A stretch of 64,000 nt of DNA from an uncultured Prevotellaceae bacterium (GTDB lineage Bacteria > Bacteroidota > Bacteroidia > Bacteroidales > Muribaculaceae), in NCBI GenBank assembly GCA_900316835.1, contig ONEL01000002.1, positions 225,976 to 289,975 on the forward strand. The letters are read 5' to 3'. Below the pieces are notes generated by a model. It was not told the DNA's origin. It did not search any database and saw only the letters and a program-made list of their open reading frames with translations. The stretch's first letter is position 1. Each line of letters starts with the position of its first letter. A program made the translations under genes and the position numbers. This document shows, piece after piece, positions 50,385-58,600 of this stretch.

Positions 50385-51014
50385 TTAAAAGCGGAAGCCA
50401 ATGGCAATTTGGGCATTGCCGTTCTTTGTCTCATCTGGAAATGGAGCTTCGTCAACCTTTTTAAAGACATTAGTCAATCCCATTGTGTAACGACCTTGCA
50501 CAAACACATCCTTAGTAATGTTGTAGGTCAAGCCAAGGCCAAGACCAAAATCAACACTTTTAGCATCAGTGTCATAGGTCTTTTTATAATCTTTGTGACC
50601 ATCTTTACCTTTGACAGTGCATTTGTGATAAACGTTTATGCCCAATTGTGGACCAAAATCAATGCTTAATGATGGACACACATAGTACTTCAACATTACG
50701 GGAACGTTGATGTAGTTCAAATTGTCGGTGTAAACTGCATCAAAAAATTCTGTGGGCGAAATAAGCTCTACTCCATCTCTCTTTGCGCCCTGAGCAGCAA
50801 AAACAACCTCGGGAGCGATTGAGAACTTGTTGTTAAAGCGATACTCCATGAACAAACCAGCTTGATAGTTCAATTGACCACCGTGCAAATGGTACTTTCC
50901 CCAATAATGGGTGTAGTCAACACCAATCTTAGGACCAAAAGTAAAGCGTTTTTGAGCCGTTGCGGCACCTGTTGCCAAGGCAACACTAATAAGAATAATC
51001 AAGAACTTTCTCAT
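50385..51014 (-). CDS. Small outer-membrane beta-barrel protein (porin family, OMP_b-brl type)
   Basis: 209 residues. A signal peptide (MRKFLIILISVALATGAATAQ) is followed by about eight amphipathic strands, such as FTFGPKIGVDYTHYW, YQAGLFMEYRFNNKFSIAPE, YINVPVMLKYYVCPSLSIDF and GLGLGLTYNITKDVFVQGRY. The chain ends in AIGFRF, a C-terminal phenylalanine typical of outer-membrane proteins. The function is likely structural or as a small channel. No operon partner is evident. A -7 box candidate (TATTTTTG, 51071-51064) lies about 50 bases upstream. Confidence 0.87.
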   Translation of the reverse strand: MRKFLIILISVALATGAATAQKRFTFGPKIGVDYTHYWGKYHLHGGQLNYQAGLFMEYRFNNKFSIAPEVVFAAQGAKRDGVELISPTEFFDAVYTDNLNYINVPVMLKYYVCPSLSIDFGPQLGINVYHKCTVKGKDGHKDYKKTYDTDAKSVDFGLGLGLTYNITKDVFVQGRYTMGLTNVFKKVDEAPFPDETKNGNAQIAIGFRF

Positions 51015-51187
51015 GATTCAATTTTTTGTTTGTTAAAAAATAGGTTTTCTAAAATAGGGTGGGCAAAAATAAACATAAATTGCTAGCCTGTTTTAATAAT
51101 CGCAGTTAAATGTTTCTAGTTATGTGTAACAACTGTTAATGTGCAATTATTTTGAACCATAGAATAACTTGCATGAGAAGTCTTGCT

Positions 51188-52417
51188 TTACCTGAAGGTG
51201 AGCATTGAGCAGTGGTCGAGGGTGATGGCTTGGGCGGCTTGTTGAAGCTGGGCAGGGGTGACGCTCTGGATGCAGTCGATGTTTTCCTTGAGGGTGCTCA
51301 CGTCGCCATAGTAGAGCAGCCCACGACCTGCAGCCATGGCGGTGACCTCGGCACTGTCGCTGGCCACTAGCATCTGGCCGCAATACTGGCGCTTGTAAGC
51401 ATCGATGCGACGCTCACTCAGTGGCGATTGTGCCAGCGTGTCGATGGTGGTGCCTATGAGACGCAGTGCTTTCTTGAGTTTGTCCTGTTCGCATCCCAGG
51501 TAGATTTGTATCATGCCACAGTCGGTGAAAGTGACAAGCGACGACTCCACGGTGTAGACCAGACCGCGCTTCTCGCGCAGGCTGATGTTGAGCAGCGAGT
51601 TCATACCCGGTCCGCCAAGGATATTGTTGAGCAATGCAAATGCAAAGCGCTGCTCATCATACATTCCCGGCACTCTTGCGCCAACTATGGTGTGGGACTG
51701 ATGCAACCCCAAGTCTACCACTTTGTGCTGGGGCGCCAGCATGGCAGGGACGATGCGCTCAATGCCTTGCTTGGTGTGTGACATGAGCCCTAAGTACTTC
51801 TCGGCAAGACGAAAAACGCGACCCGCAGGCGTGTCCCCCACCGAGAAAAAGACCATGTTGCCGGGCACATAGAGGTGCCTGAGATAGTCGTGGCAGTGAG
51901 TGCTGGTGAGGGTGCGCAGTTGCTTCTCATCACCCAGGATGTTGTGTCCCAGCTGGCTTCCGGCGAGTAGCATGTCTTCAAAGTCGTCATAGACAGCCTC
52001 GCTGGGCGAGTCGCGGTAGCTCGCTACTTCCTCAAGCACAACATCTAGTTCAGTCTCAAGCTCGTGCTCTGGAAAGATGGAGTTAGTCACCAAGTCGGCT
52101 ATCAGTTCCACGGCGCGCTCCAGATGCTCGCCGGGGAAGATGCAGTAGAGCATGGTACTTTCCTTGGTGGTGTAGGCGTTGAGTTCGCCACCCACCTGCT
52201 CCATGCGGTTGTTGATGCGAGTTGAAGAGCGCTTCTTTGTGCCCTTGAAGATTGTGTGCTCCACAAAATGGGCGAGGCCATAATGTCCCTGCTCCTCATC
52301 GCGGCTACCGGCATTCACTGCCAGTCCACACCATGCCACGGGCGATGGTCTGCGCACATGCACAAGTCGTAACCCGTTGGGCAACGTGTGCAGTGCTATA
52401 TTCTCGTTATTCAGCAT
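51188..52417 (-). CDS. M16 family zinc peptidase (insulinase/processing-peptidase type)
   Basis: Start chosen at 52417, giving 409 residues, because homology begins with LHTLPNGLRLVHVRRPSPVA. The frame runs 21 codons further without support and would enter the S24 gene. The inverted zinc motif is H50-F-V-E53-H54 (HFVEHTIFKGT), and the third ligand is E130, 76 residues later (LEEVASYRD), exactly the family spacing. The second M16 half carries GGPGMNSLLNISLREKRGLV and VYTVESS. No signal peptide is present, so it is probably cytoplasmic, as in the PqqL/YmfH-like bacterial group. It starts 25 bases after the S24 repressor stop and may be co-transcribed with it. Confidence 0.93.
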   Translation of the reverse strand: MLNNENIALHTLPNGLRLVHVRRPSPVAWCGLAVNAGSRDEEQGHYGLAHFVEHTIFKGTKKRSSTRINNRMEQVGGELNAYTTKESTMLYCIFPGEHLERAVELIADLVTNSIFPEHELETELDVVLEEVASYRDSPSEAVYDDFEDMLLAGSQLGHNILGDEKQLRTLTSTHCHDYLRHLYVPGNMVFFSVGDTPAGRVFRLAEKYLGLMSHTKQGIERIVPAMLAPQHKVVDLGLHQSHTIVGARVPGMYDEQRFAFALLNNILGGPGMNSLLNISLREKRGLVYTVESSLVTFTDCGMIQIYLGCEQDKLKKALRLIGTTIDTLAQSPLSERRIDAYKRQYCGQMLVASDSAEVTAMAAGRGLLYYGDVSTLKENIDCIQSVTPAQLQQAAQAITLDHCSMLTFR

Positions 52418-52442
52418 TAATTGTAAAACTCTTTTATGTTTA

Positions 52443-53141
52443 TTACATGCGGGTGTCGACGTGGATGATGTTTTGCACAAACATCAGGTCGCGAATATCG
52501 GCGCGGTCAATTTCCATGTCGTCATAACGCCTGTTCTCGCTACGCAAGATCACCATTGATGGATCGTCGTGGCGGCGCACGTACTTCACCAGGCGATAGT
52601 CGTCGAGAATGACCACATAGATTTGGCCCCAAAAGATTTGGCGCAGGTTACTCAGCTCGCGCACAGCAATGTAGTCGCCACTGCGAATTACAGGGCTCAT
52701 CGAGTCGCCGCTCACGCGCACTATGCGACAGTTGGTGCTGGTCATGTCGGGCAGGTCCACAAAGCCAATAATCTGGTCGTCGGTGAACATGCGCGCCTGG
52801 GGCTGGTAGCCGGCAGTCACGTCGATGTCGTAGACTGGAGTCCCTTTCTTGACTAATGCCTTAGTGGGCTCTGTGACAATGCGCGACTCAGGCACGGTAA
52901 TCAACTGTTGCGGTTGTTGCTTGGCAAAGGGCAGGTCCTCGCCAGTTTCGAGCCATTGTTTCGATACTCCCAGGTTCACCACAATTTTGTTGATAAGCGC
53001 GTCACTCATAGCCAGCCTGCCGTTCAAATATTTAGACAAGTTGCTTGTGTCAACATCAATTTTTTGAGCAAAATCTACCTGGCGATAGTTTAACTCCTTC
53101 ATTAAGAACTTAATGCGTTTCGCTACTTCATTGTCGGCCAT
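52443..53141 (-). CDS. LexA-like repressor: XRE helix-turn-helix fused to S24 autopeptidase
   Basis: 232 residues. Residues about 5-62 are an XRE-type helix-turn-helix (NYRQVDFAQKIDVDTSNLSK, GVSKQWLETGEDL). Residues about 100-225 are an S24 domain. Its likely self-cleavage bond is A110-G111 (DVTAGYQPQ), the catalytic serine is S147 (GDSMSPVIRSGD) and the general-base lysine is K186 (RLVKYVRR). All are intact, so RecA-stimulated cleavage as in LexA or phage CI is plausible. Two palindromic sites just upstream overlap its own promoter, pointing to autorepression. No phage genes are nearby, so it is probably a chromosomal stress regulator. The M16 peptidase gene follows in the same orientation. 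Confidence 0.9.
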   Translation of the reverse strand: MADNEVAKRIKFLMKELNYRQVDFAQKIDVDTSNLSKYLNGRLAMSDALINKIVVNLGVSKQWLETGEDLPFAKQQPQQLITVPESRIVTEPTKALVKKGTPVYDIDVTAGYQPQARMFTDDQIIGFVDLPDMTSTNCRIVRVSGDSMSPVIRSGDYIAVRELSNLRQIFWGQIYVVILDDYRLVKYVRRHDDPSMVILRSENRRYDDMEIDRADIRDLMFVQNIIHVDTRM

Positions 53142-53159
53142 ATCGTCTAATTAATTTTA

Positions 53160-53195
53160 TTGGCAAATTTACCACAACATTGGCAATTTACCAAA
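53160..53195 (-). promoter_or_regulatory. Paired operators overlapping the promoter of the XRE-S24 gene
   Basis: Two near-palindromes of the form TTGGCAA(A)TTTACCA(A) occupy 53160-53174 and 53180-53195, about two helical turns apart. Read on the minus strand, the second contains the -33 box TTTG (53195-53192) and the first contains the -7 box TAAATTTG (53171-53164), with 20 bp between the boxes. The start codon is about 20 bases further. Binding to either site would block RNA polymerase. Confidence 0.7.
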
Positions 53196-53230
53196 TTTTT
53201 ATAACCATTTTTTATAACGATTTGAAAAAA

Positions 53231-54790
53231 CTATTTCACTTGGCTCCAAGTGGCAGCGATTGTCTCGGGGTTGATGCCGGGATATCCTTCGTCGTTTGTG
53301 ATGGTGGCAGTGCCGTCACCCTTGATGTGGAAAGTGAGTGTTTGTGATACAATCCAGTTGGTCCAGTAAAGTCTAACGACAAATTTGTTTTTTTCGACCC
53401 ATGCGCAGTTACCTGCGGTAATGAAATCGCCGTGTAAACCGGCAATACTCTCGCGATACACGCCCTTGTCGCCATCGGCGTAGGGTGGCAGTTGCCCCGA
53501 GTGCTGATAGCCCCATCCACCAGTCTTGGCGGGGAACATTAGCACCTTGCCGTCGCTGTCCTCTATGGTCATCAAGCATTGTGATGCTCTGGGACCAATG
53601 TATTCTAGCGTTATGCGCTTGTATCGTCTCACATTTTGGGCAAGTTTGAACGTGTAGCCCAAGTCCCACTTGCCACGTGAGCAGTCGCTCAGTAATGGCA
53701 ACGACAGGGTTTGGAGTTTTTCCTCAAGTGCATCTTGCTGTGCCTGATTGAATGCTAGTGCCTCCTCTTTTACTCCGGGGACAAGATGATTCCAAATTGT
53801 TGCCAGTTCTTTGTCGGTTTCATGCGACACGCCATTGATCACCACAACCATGTCTTGCTCGGGAAGCATCACGATAAACTGCCCGTAGGCGCCATCAGCA
53901 CGGAAAGCGCCTGGCTGCAGACATCGCCACATCTGGTAGCAGTAGCCCTGATTCTTGTCGGTGGGGTAGGGCACGGGATTTTCATAATTGGTGTGAGGTT
54001 GTGATGCTTCTTCAAGCCACTTGGAGCTTATCAGCTGCCGTCCTTGCCACATTCCCTTGTTCATCATGCACATTCCAGCCTTTGCCAGCGATTCGGCTGA
54101 GAGTCGCAAGCCCCAGCCTCCCACGCACACACCATCGGGACACATCTCCCACTGGGCGTCGGTGATGCCTAGTGGTGCGAAAAAACGCTCGTTGAGGAAA
54201 TCGAGCAAAGTCTTGCCACTGATGCGCTGCACGATTAGTGCTAGCATGTAGGTACACATTGAGTCATATTGAAATTTGCCCTGGCGTGTCACGGGCTGGG
54301 CAAGCCAGGTGCGTGCCCAGTTACCAGTGTCGTGGCTAGGAATGACATCGGGCTTGATGCCGGCACACATCGTGAGCAGGTGCTTAACCGTCATTGTCTT
54401 GTGGCCCTCGGAAACCACGGCTGGAGCAATATCAGGCAGGAGCTCTACCACACGATCGTCAACACTGAGCTTGCCATCGTCAACGAGCATTCCTATGGCT
54501 AGCATTGTAAAAGTTTTGCTGCACGAGAACAGGGTGTGTAACTCATCGCGTTCAAAGGGAGCAGGATGCGCCTCGGCTATCACCTTGCCATGGCGCACTA
54601 TAATCACATGGTGAATATCGGTCAGTGGCACCGCCATTAATGAGTCGACAAACGTGGCTATTGCTTGTGGTTCAACACCTTCACGGGCGGGCGTGCTGTG
54701 TGGCAAGTCTGTGTTTTGTGTGCTTGCCATTAATGTTAAGTTGATAATCGCCACAACTGTGACAAGCAATATTGACCTCATTTTTTGCAT
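53231..54790 (-). CDS. Exported serine hydrolase of the beta-lactamase/penicillin-binding protein family
   Basis: Start chosen at 54790, giving 519 residues, because a signal peptide begins there (MQKMRSILLVTVVAIINLTL). The open frame extends 80 codons further through AT-rich non-coding-like sequence. The nucleophile is S89 in the SxxK motif SCSK (TLFSCSKTFTM), and the second-motif tyrosine is probably in KFQYDSMCTYMLAL. GAYGQFIVMLPEQDMVVVING corresponds to the third motif region. Residues about 370-519 are a beta-rich C-terminal domain. Family members include esterases, D-amino-acid peptidases and class C-like enzymes, and the substrate here is unknown. It appears monocistronic. Confidence 0.87.
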   Translation of the reverse strand: MQKMRSILLVTVVAIINLTLMASTQNTDLPHSTPAREGVEPQAIATFVDSLMAVPLTDIHHVIIVRHGKVIAEAHPAPFERDELHTLFSCSKTFTMLAIGMLVDDGKLSVDDRVVELLPDIAPAVVSEGHKTMTVKHLLTMCAGIKPDVIPSHDTGNWARTWLAQPVTRQGKFQYDSMCTYMLALIVQRISGKTLLDFLNERFFAPLGITDAQWEMCPDGVCVGGWGLRLSAESLAKAGMCMMNKGMWQGRQLISSKWLEEASQPHTNYENPVPYPTDKNQGYCYQMWRCLQPGAFRADGAYGQFIVMLPEQDMVVVINGVSHETDKELATIWNHLVPGVKEEALAFNQAQQDALEEKLQTLSLPLLSDCSRGKWDLGYTFKLAQNVRRYKRITLEYIGPRASQCLMTIEDSDGKVLMFPAKTGGWGYQHSGQLPPYADGDKGVYRESIAGLHGDFITAGNCAWVEKNKFVVRLYWTNWIVSQTLTFHIKGDGTATITNDEGYPGINPETIAATWSQVK

Positions 54791-55239
54791 CTTCTTAAAG
54801 CTGTAGTTTTTCGTTTGTCTTTTAGTGGTTGCAAATTTGCACAAAATAATTGAGAAATCCAAAATGAAGTCTGCGCCCAAAATTTCATTGAAATTGCAAT
54901 GTTGAAAAGTGCCATAAAAAAACCTACGCCCGCTTTTCAAACAAAGCAGACGCAGACAACTAAAAAGGAATGTATTAATTACGATGGTTATATATAATGA
55001 TGAATGTCCTTCACCTTTTTTGCTATGCAAATTTAAAACGTTTTTTTTGTTTTGACAAAGAATTTTTAATCCTATAGGGCTGTTTTAACACATATTAACC
55101 ACCAAAATGATGATTTTAAGTATTAAGAACAAATTGAAGTCCATTTTGGTTCAAATTGGTCCATTTTTTTCAAATTGATTTTCTTTGTCATTTTGCGTCC
55201 TTATATTATGGCTTTAATTTCGGGTCATTTTTTGAGGAG
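54791..55239. other. 449-bp intergenic region without a gene
   Basis: AT-rich. A minus-strand -7-like box TAAATTTG lies at 55035-55028, which would give the serine hydrolase a leader of about 230 bases. CAAATTG or CCATTT words recur at 55139-55180 (TTGGTTCAAATTGGTCCATT and similar). I see no conserved structure or open frame of protein-like composition. Confidence 0.5.
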
Positions 55240-55965
55240 CTAAAACCACAGGAAAAAATGCTCAAGGTTGAGCTTCTTTTTCATCACTAGAATGCCGGTC
55301 TTTTCGTTAGTGAATGATTGCCCGTGTCGCATGTCGCCCTTGAGGTTGCCCCACAGTCGCTTCATGCCATCGTTACGGTTCAGGTTGCGCATTATAATAA
55401 CACAGTCGGTAGTATCTATTAATGACTTCAAGTACTGCTCCAGCATTGTGGCATCTTGCGCTTGTGGGATGGAGTTTACCAGCACAAAGGCTGCCGCGCC
55501 GGCGGTGAGCGCCTGGCTATAATCGCTTGTGGCGACCTGCAGCGAGTCGTAACACTCCACGCTCTCGTAGTAGGGAGCGAGCACCTGAGCTATGACTGGA
55601 AATTGCTCAAGGTGTGGCTCATAGAGAAACAGGCGACTTGTTGACGCCACGCTCAGCATGCTAGCCGCCGTTAGTCCGTAGCATGACCCCACCTGCAGGA
55701 AGCTAGCGGGATTGAAATGGTTTGCTATTCTAAACACCATTTTAAGTCCCTTGAACGATATCACCCGCGGGTGCCTGCCAGGCTCATTGCGTAACTGCTC
55801 AATTACAGCCTGCCTGATTTCCTCTAGGTAGTCATAACAATAGTAGGGATGTTTCTCGCGAAGCACATGGCACACAAAGTTGAACGCAAAGGGGGAATGA
55901 ATTCCAAACCCCCTGCTGCGGTGATGGCGGCTTAGTGCCGTGCGGTATCTCTTGATGCGTCCCAA
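55240..55965 (-). CDS. Class I SAM-dependent methyltransferase-like protein
   Basis: 241 residues. The N-terminus is basic (MGRIKRYRTALSRHHRSRGF) and followed by GIHSPFAFNFVCHVLREK, a pattern seen at the start of a group of Bacteroidota methyltransferase-like proteins. The Rossmann core has a glycine loop FLQVGSCYGLTAASMLSVA, then RLFLYEPHLEQF at the second strand and AAFVLVNSIPQAQDATMLEQ. CVIIMRNLNRNDGMKRLW follows. The acidic residue after strand 2 is present (YEPH). Substrate unknown. It lies downstream of YfhO, but a long palindrome stands between, so co-transcription is uncertain. Confidence 0.75.
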   Translation of the reverse strand: MGRIKRYRTALSRHHRSRGFGIHSPFAFNFVCHVLREKHPYYCYDYLEEIRQAVIEQLRNEPGRHPRVISFKGLKMVFRIANHFNPASFLQVGSCYGLTAASMLSVASTSRLFLYEPHLEQFPVIAQVLAPYYESVECYDSLQVATSDYSQALTAGAAAFVLVNSIPQAQDATMLEQYLKSLIDTTDCVIIMRNLNRNDGMKRLWGNLKGDMRHGQSFTNEKTGILVMKKKLNLEHFFLWF

Positions 55966-55995
55966 AACTTAAAAAATCGTCTATAAAACAGGCAG

Positions 55996-56037
55996 TCTAG
56001 ATTTTCTAGGAAGTCTAGAACTTCTAGAAAATCTAGA
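55996..56037. repeat. 42-bp near-perfect palindrome built of TCTAGA words
   Basis: Both ends are TCTAGATTTTCTA and its complement, and the middle holds further CTAGA/TCTAG words. The whole can fold as one hairpin. It begins 13 bases past the YfhO stop and probably ends that operon, although no T tract is present. Confidence 0.7.
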
Positions 56038-56049
56038 ATCCCGAGTTGA

Positions 56050-58572
56050 TCAGTCTTGTGTTTCCTTGCGGCGAGTGCCTGAATATATTCCCCAGCCCAG
56101 TGCTAACAATATTAGTAGCATGATACCATAAACCGAACCTTTGGCAACACCCTCGGTGTCTTTCACCTCTTGTGGGTCGAAGGTCATGACAATGGTGTGG
56201 TCGCCAGCGGGCACTTGCATGGCGCGTAGCACATAGTTCACGCGGCCAATTTTTGCCTCTTTGCCATCGATAGTGGCTTTCCAGCCCCATGGGAAGTAAA
56301 TTTCGCTGAACACCGCCAGGCCTCCTTGGGCACTATGGGTGTGATAAGTGAGCTTGTTAGGAGCGTAAGTGGTCTCGAAAATGGTATCGCCGGCTTGCTT
56401 GGGCTTTGCCGCCCTCAGTGCGTCCTTGAATTTAGCATCGGCTACGGCAGCGGTGGCTGGGTTGAAATTGTCGAGGAACTTCATCTCGGCATCGGCATTG
56501 TTGACATAGGTCAGCGAGTCTACCCACCAAGCATTGCCCAGAGCCTCGGGGTTGAGCTGCGCTTGTTGCTCATCAACGATAACCCAGCGAGTGTTGAGCA
56601 TGTTCAACACTGCCATGTTGTTCTTTGAGAGCTGACGCTCAATCAGGTCGTTGTAGCGAGTGAGCTTAGCGGCATGATATCCGCCCACCGTCTTGTGGAA
56701 ATAGCTAGGCATGGGCGACGAGAAGTTTTGCATGTCGAGCACGCGATAGTTCTGGGTGGTGTCGGCAAGTACTTGTTTGTCGGCGGCGCGTGCCTCAAAT
56801 GTTGTTTCGGGCACTTCGTCACGGTCTACAAAGCGGTCGGCATTGAGGTAGCGCTTGTTCACGCTGTACATGTCAATGAGCACAATAGCTGCTATCGCTA
56901 GCCCTGTTACCATGGCATTTAGCTTGTTGTAGCGATACACCATGATTAGCGCAAAGCCCAGCACGATAATTAGCAGGCTACGCCAGGCATCGTTGCTCAC
57001 AAGGCTGTGGCGAATGGTCTCCACAGCGCTGGCAATGCTTGGAAATTGGTCGATAGTTGCTTGCCCGCCGGTGGCTTGCATGAAGCGCATGGCATCGGCA
57101 TCGTTGGGCGCTCCACCAAAGAAGCTTGGCGACAACGCAAAGAACACGCACAACAACGCGCAGGCTCCAAACACGCCGTAGAGCAGCTTGTCATATTTCT
57201 TGAAGAAATCCTCCTGGGTGAACATTTCCTTGAGTGCGAGAACTGCCATCAAGGGCATGGTAAACTCGGCAATCACAAGGATGCTCGACACAGTGCGGAA
57301 CTTGTTATACATGGGGAAGTGGTCGATAAAGAAATCGGTAAGTCCCATGAAATTGTGACCCCACGAGAGCAATATCGATAGCACAGTGGCAAAGAGTAGT
57401 GCCCACTTCACGGGACCTTTTACCACAAAGAGGCTCAGGATAAACAGCACAAAGATTAGCGCGCCCACATAGACTGGACCGCTAGTGAAAGGCTGGTCGC
57501 CAAAGTATTGCGAGAACACTTGCATGGCTTGGGCATCTTGGCTGCCGAGTGAGCCGTCGTAGGACATTTGCTCAGCCTTCTCGGTCTCGGCGAGCGACTT
57601 CATGCTGGTGCCACCTTTCACGTTGGGTACCATTAGTGTCCATGTCTCGTCAATTCCGTAGCTCCACTGGGTTATGTATTCCTTGCTCAGACCACCATTG
57701 GTGGGCTCACTGCTCACCTTCTTCTCGCCATCTTTGCTGGGGAGTGGAGTGAGCTCGCTGTGACCGCCACGCATGGTTTCCTGCGAGTATTTATAAGAAA
57801 GGTACAGGTTCGACGCGTTGGCACCCAAGGCTAGCACAGCGGCTATGGCAAGTGCGCCAGTGGCGATGAGCCAGCGTCCCACCTTCTTGTCGATGATTGC
57901 CTTTACCAGGAAGGCTATCACAAGTGGCACAATGATAAAGAGCGAGTAGTAGGTCATCTGCACATGGTTACTGATGAGCTGCATTGTGGCAAAGAAGGCT
58001 GCCACTGCCATGCCCAGCAGATACTTGCCGCGATAGGCCCACACAATGCCGGCTATTGTTGGTGGAATGTAGCACAAGGTGAGCAATTTCCAAATGTGAC
58101 CGGCATCGATGATGATGAAGAAGTAGGACGAGAAAGCATAGCCTATGGCACCTAGCACTGCCAAGTACCACTTCATGTCGAACGATAGCATCAAGATGAA
58201 GAACCCTAGCATTAGCAAGAATATCCAGCTCACGGGCTCGGGGAATCCCAGGGTGAGCACTTTGCCCAGGGTGTTGATGATAGAGTTGCTCTTGTAGCTG
58301 GGAGCAATTTGGAAGGTGGGCATGCCGCCAAAGAGGCTGTTGGTCCACCATGTGGGCTCGCCATTGTGGCTTTCGTTATAGAGTTTTGCCTCTTGCCCGT
58401 TGGCCGCGCCCTGCATCACGTCGTTTTGCTGGAGCACATCGCCGTTCACATCGTTAGGATAAAAATATATCCACGAAATGGCGGCAAAGGCCAGTATCGA
58501 AAGCACAAAGGTGATAACACCACGCACCGTGAGGGTGCCAATCAATCGCTTGTCAAGTGTGTTCTTTTCCAT
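56050..58572 (-). CDS. YfhO-family membrane protein (GT-C type glycosyltransferase-like)
   Basis: 840 residues with about 13 membrane helices and a C-terminal soluble beta domain. The N-terminal region is typical of the family: FAAISWIYFYPNDVNGDVLQ, WTNSLFGGMPTFQI and SSYFFIIIDAGHIWKL. The C-terminal part ends ALRAMQVPAGDHTIVMTFDP before a last helix. In Gram-positive bacteria YfhO glycosylates teichoic acid. In Bacteroidales the acceptor is unknown, probably a surface glycan or lipid. It begins 28 bases after the ABC permease stop, so it is likely the third gene of that operon. Confidence 0.9.
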   Translation of the reverse strand: MEKNTLDKRLIGTLTVRGVITFVLSILAFAAISWIYFYPNDVNGDVLQQNDVMQGAANGQEAKLYNESHNGEPTWWTNSLFGGMPTFQIAPSYKSNSIINTLGKVLTLGFPEPVSWIFLLMLGFFILMLSFDMKWYLAVLGAIGYAFSSYFFIIIDAGHIWKLLTLCYIPPTIAGIVWAYRGKYLLGMAVAAFFATMQLISNHVQMTYYSLFIIVPLVIAFLVKAIIDKKVGRWLIATGALAIAAVLALGANASNLYLSYKYSQETMRGGHSELTPLPSKDGEKKVSSEPTNGGLSKEYITQWSYGIDETWTLMVPNVKGGTSMKSLAETEKAEQMSYDGSLGSQDAQAMQVFSQYFGDQPFTSGPVYVGALIFVLFILSLFVVKGPVKWALLFATVLSILLSWGHNFMGLTDFFIDHFPMYNKFRTVSSILVIAEFTMPLMAVLALKEMFTQEDFFKKYDKLLYGVFGACALLCVFFALSPSFFGGAPNDADAMRFMQATGGQATIDQFPSIASAVETIRHSLVSNDAWRSLLIIVLGFALIMVYRYNKLNAMVTGLAIAAIVLIDMYSVNKRYLNADRFVDRDEVPETTFEARAADKQVLADTTQNYRVLDMQNFSSPMPSYFHKTVGGYHAAKLTRYNDLIERQLSKNNMAVLNMLNTRWVIVDEQQAQLNPEALGNAWWVDSLTYVNNADAEMKFLDNFNPATAAVADAKFKDALRAAKPKQAGDTIFETTYAPNKLTYHTHSAQGGLAVFSEIYFPWGWKATIDGKEAKIGRVNYVLRAMQVPAGDHTIVMTFDPQEVKDTEGVAKGSVYGIMLLILLALGWGIYSGTRRKETQD

Positions 58573-58600
58573 TATTGTATCGTAGTTTTTTTGTTCTGAT

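Noticed and set aside
54791..55030. Upstream extension of the serine hydrolase
   Set aside because: It is AT-rich with no domain, and a normal signal peptide begins at 54790.
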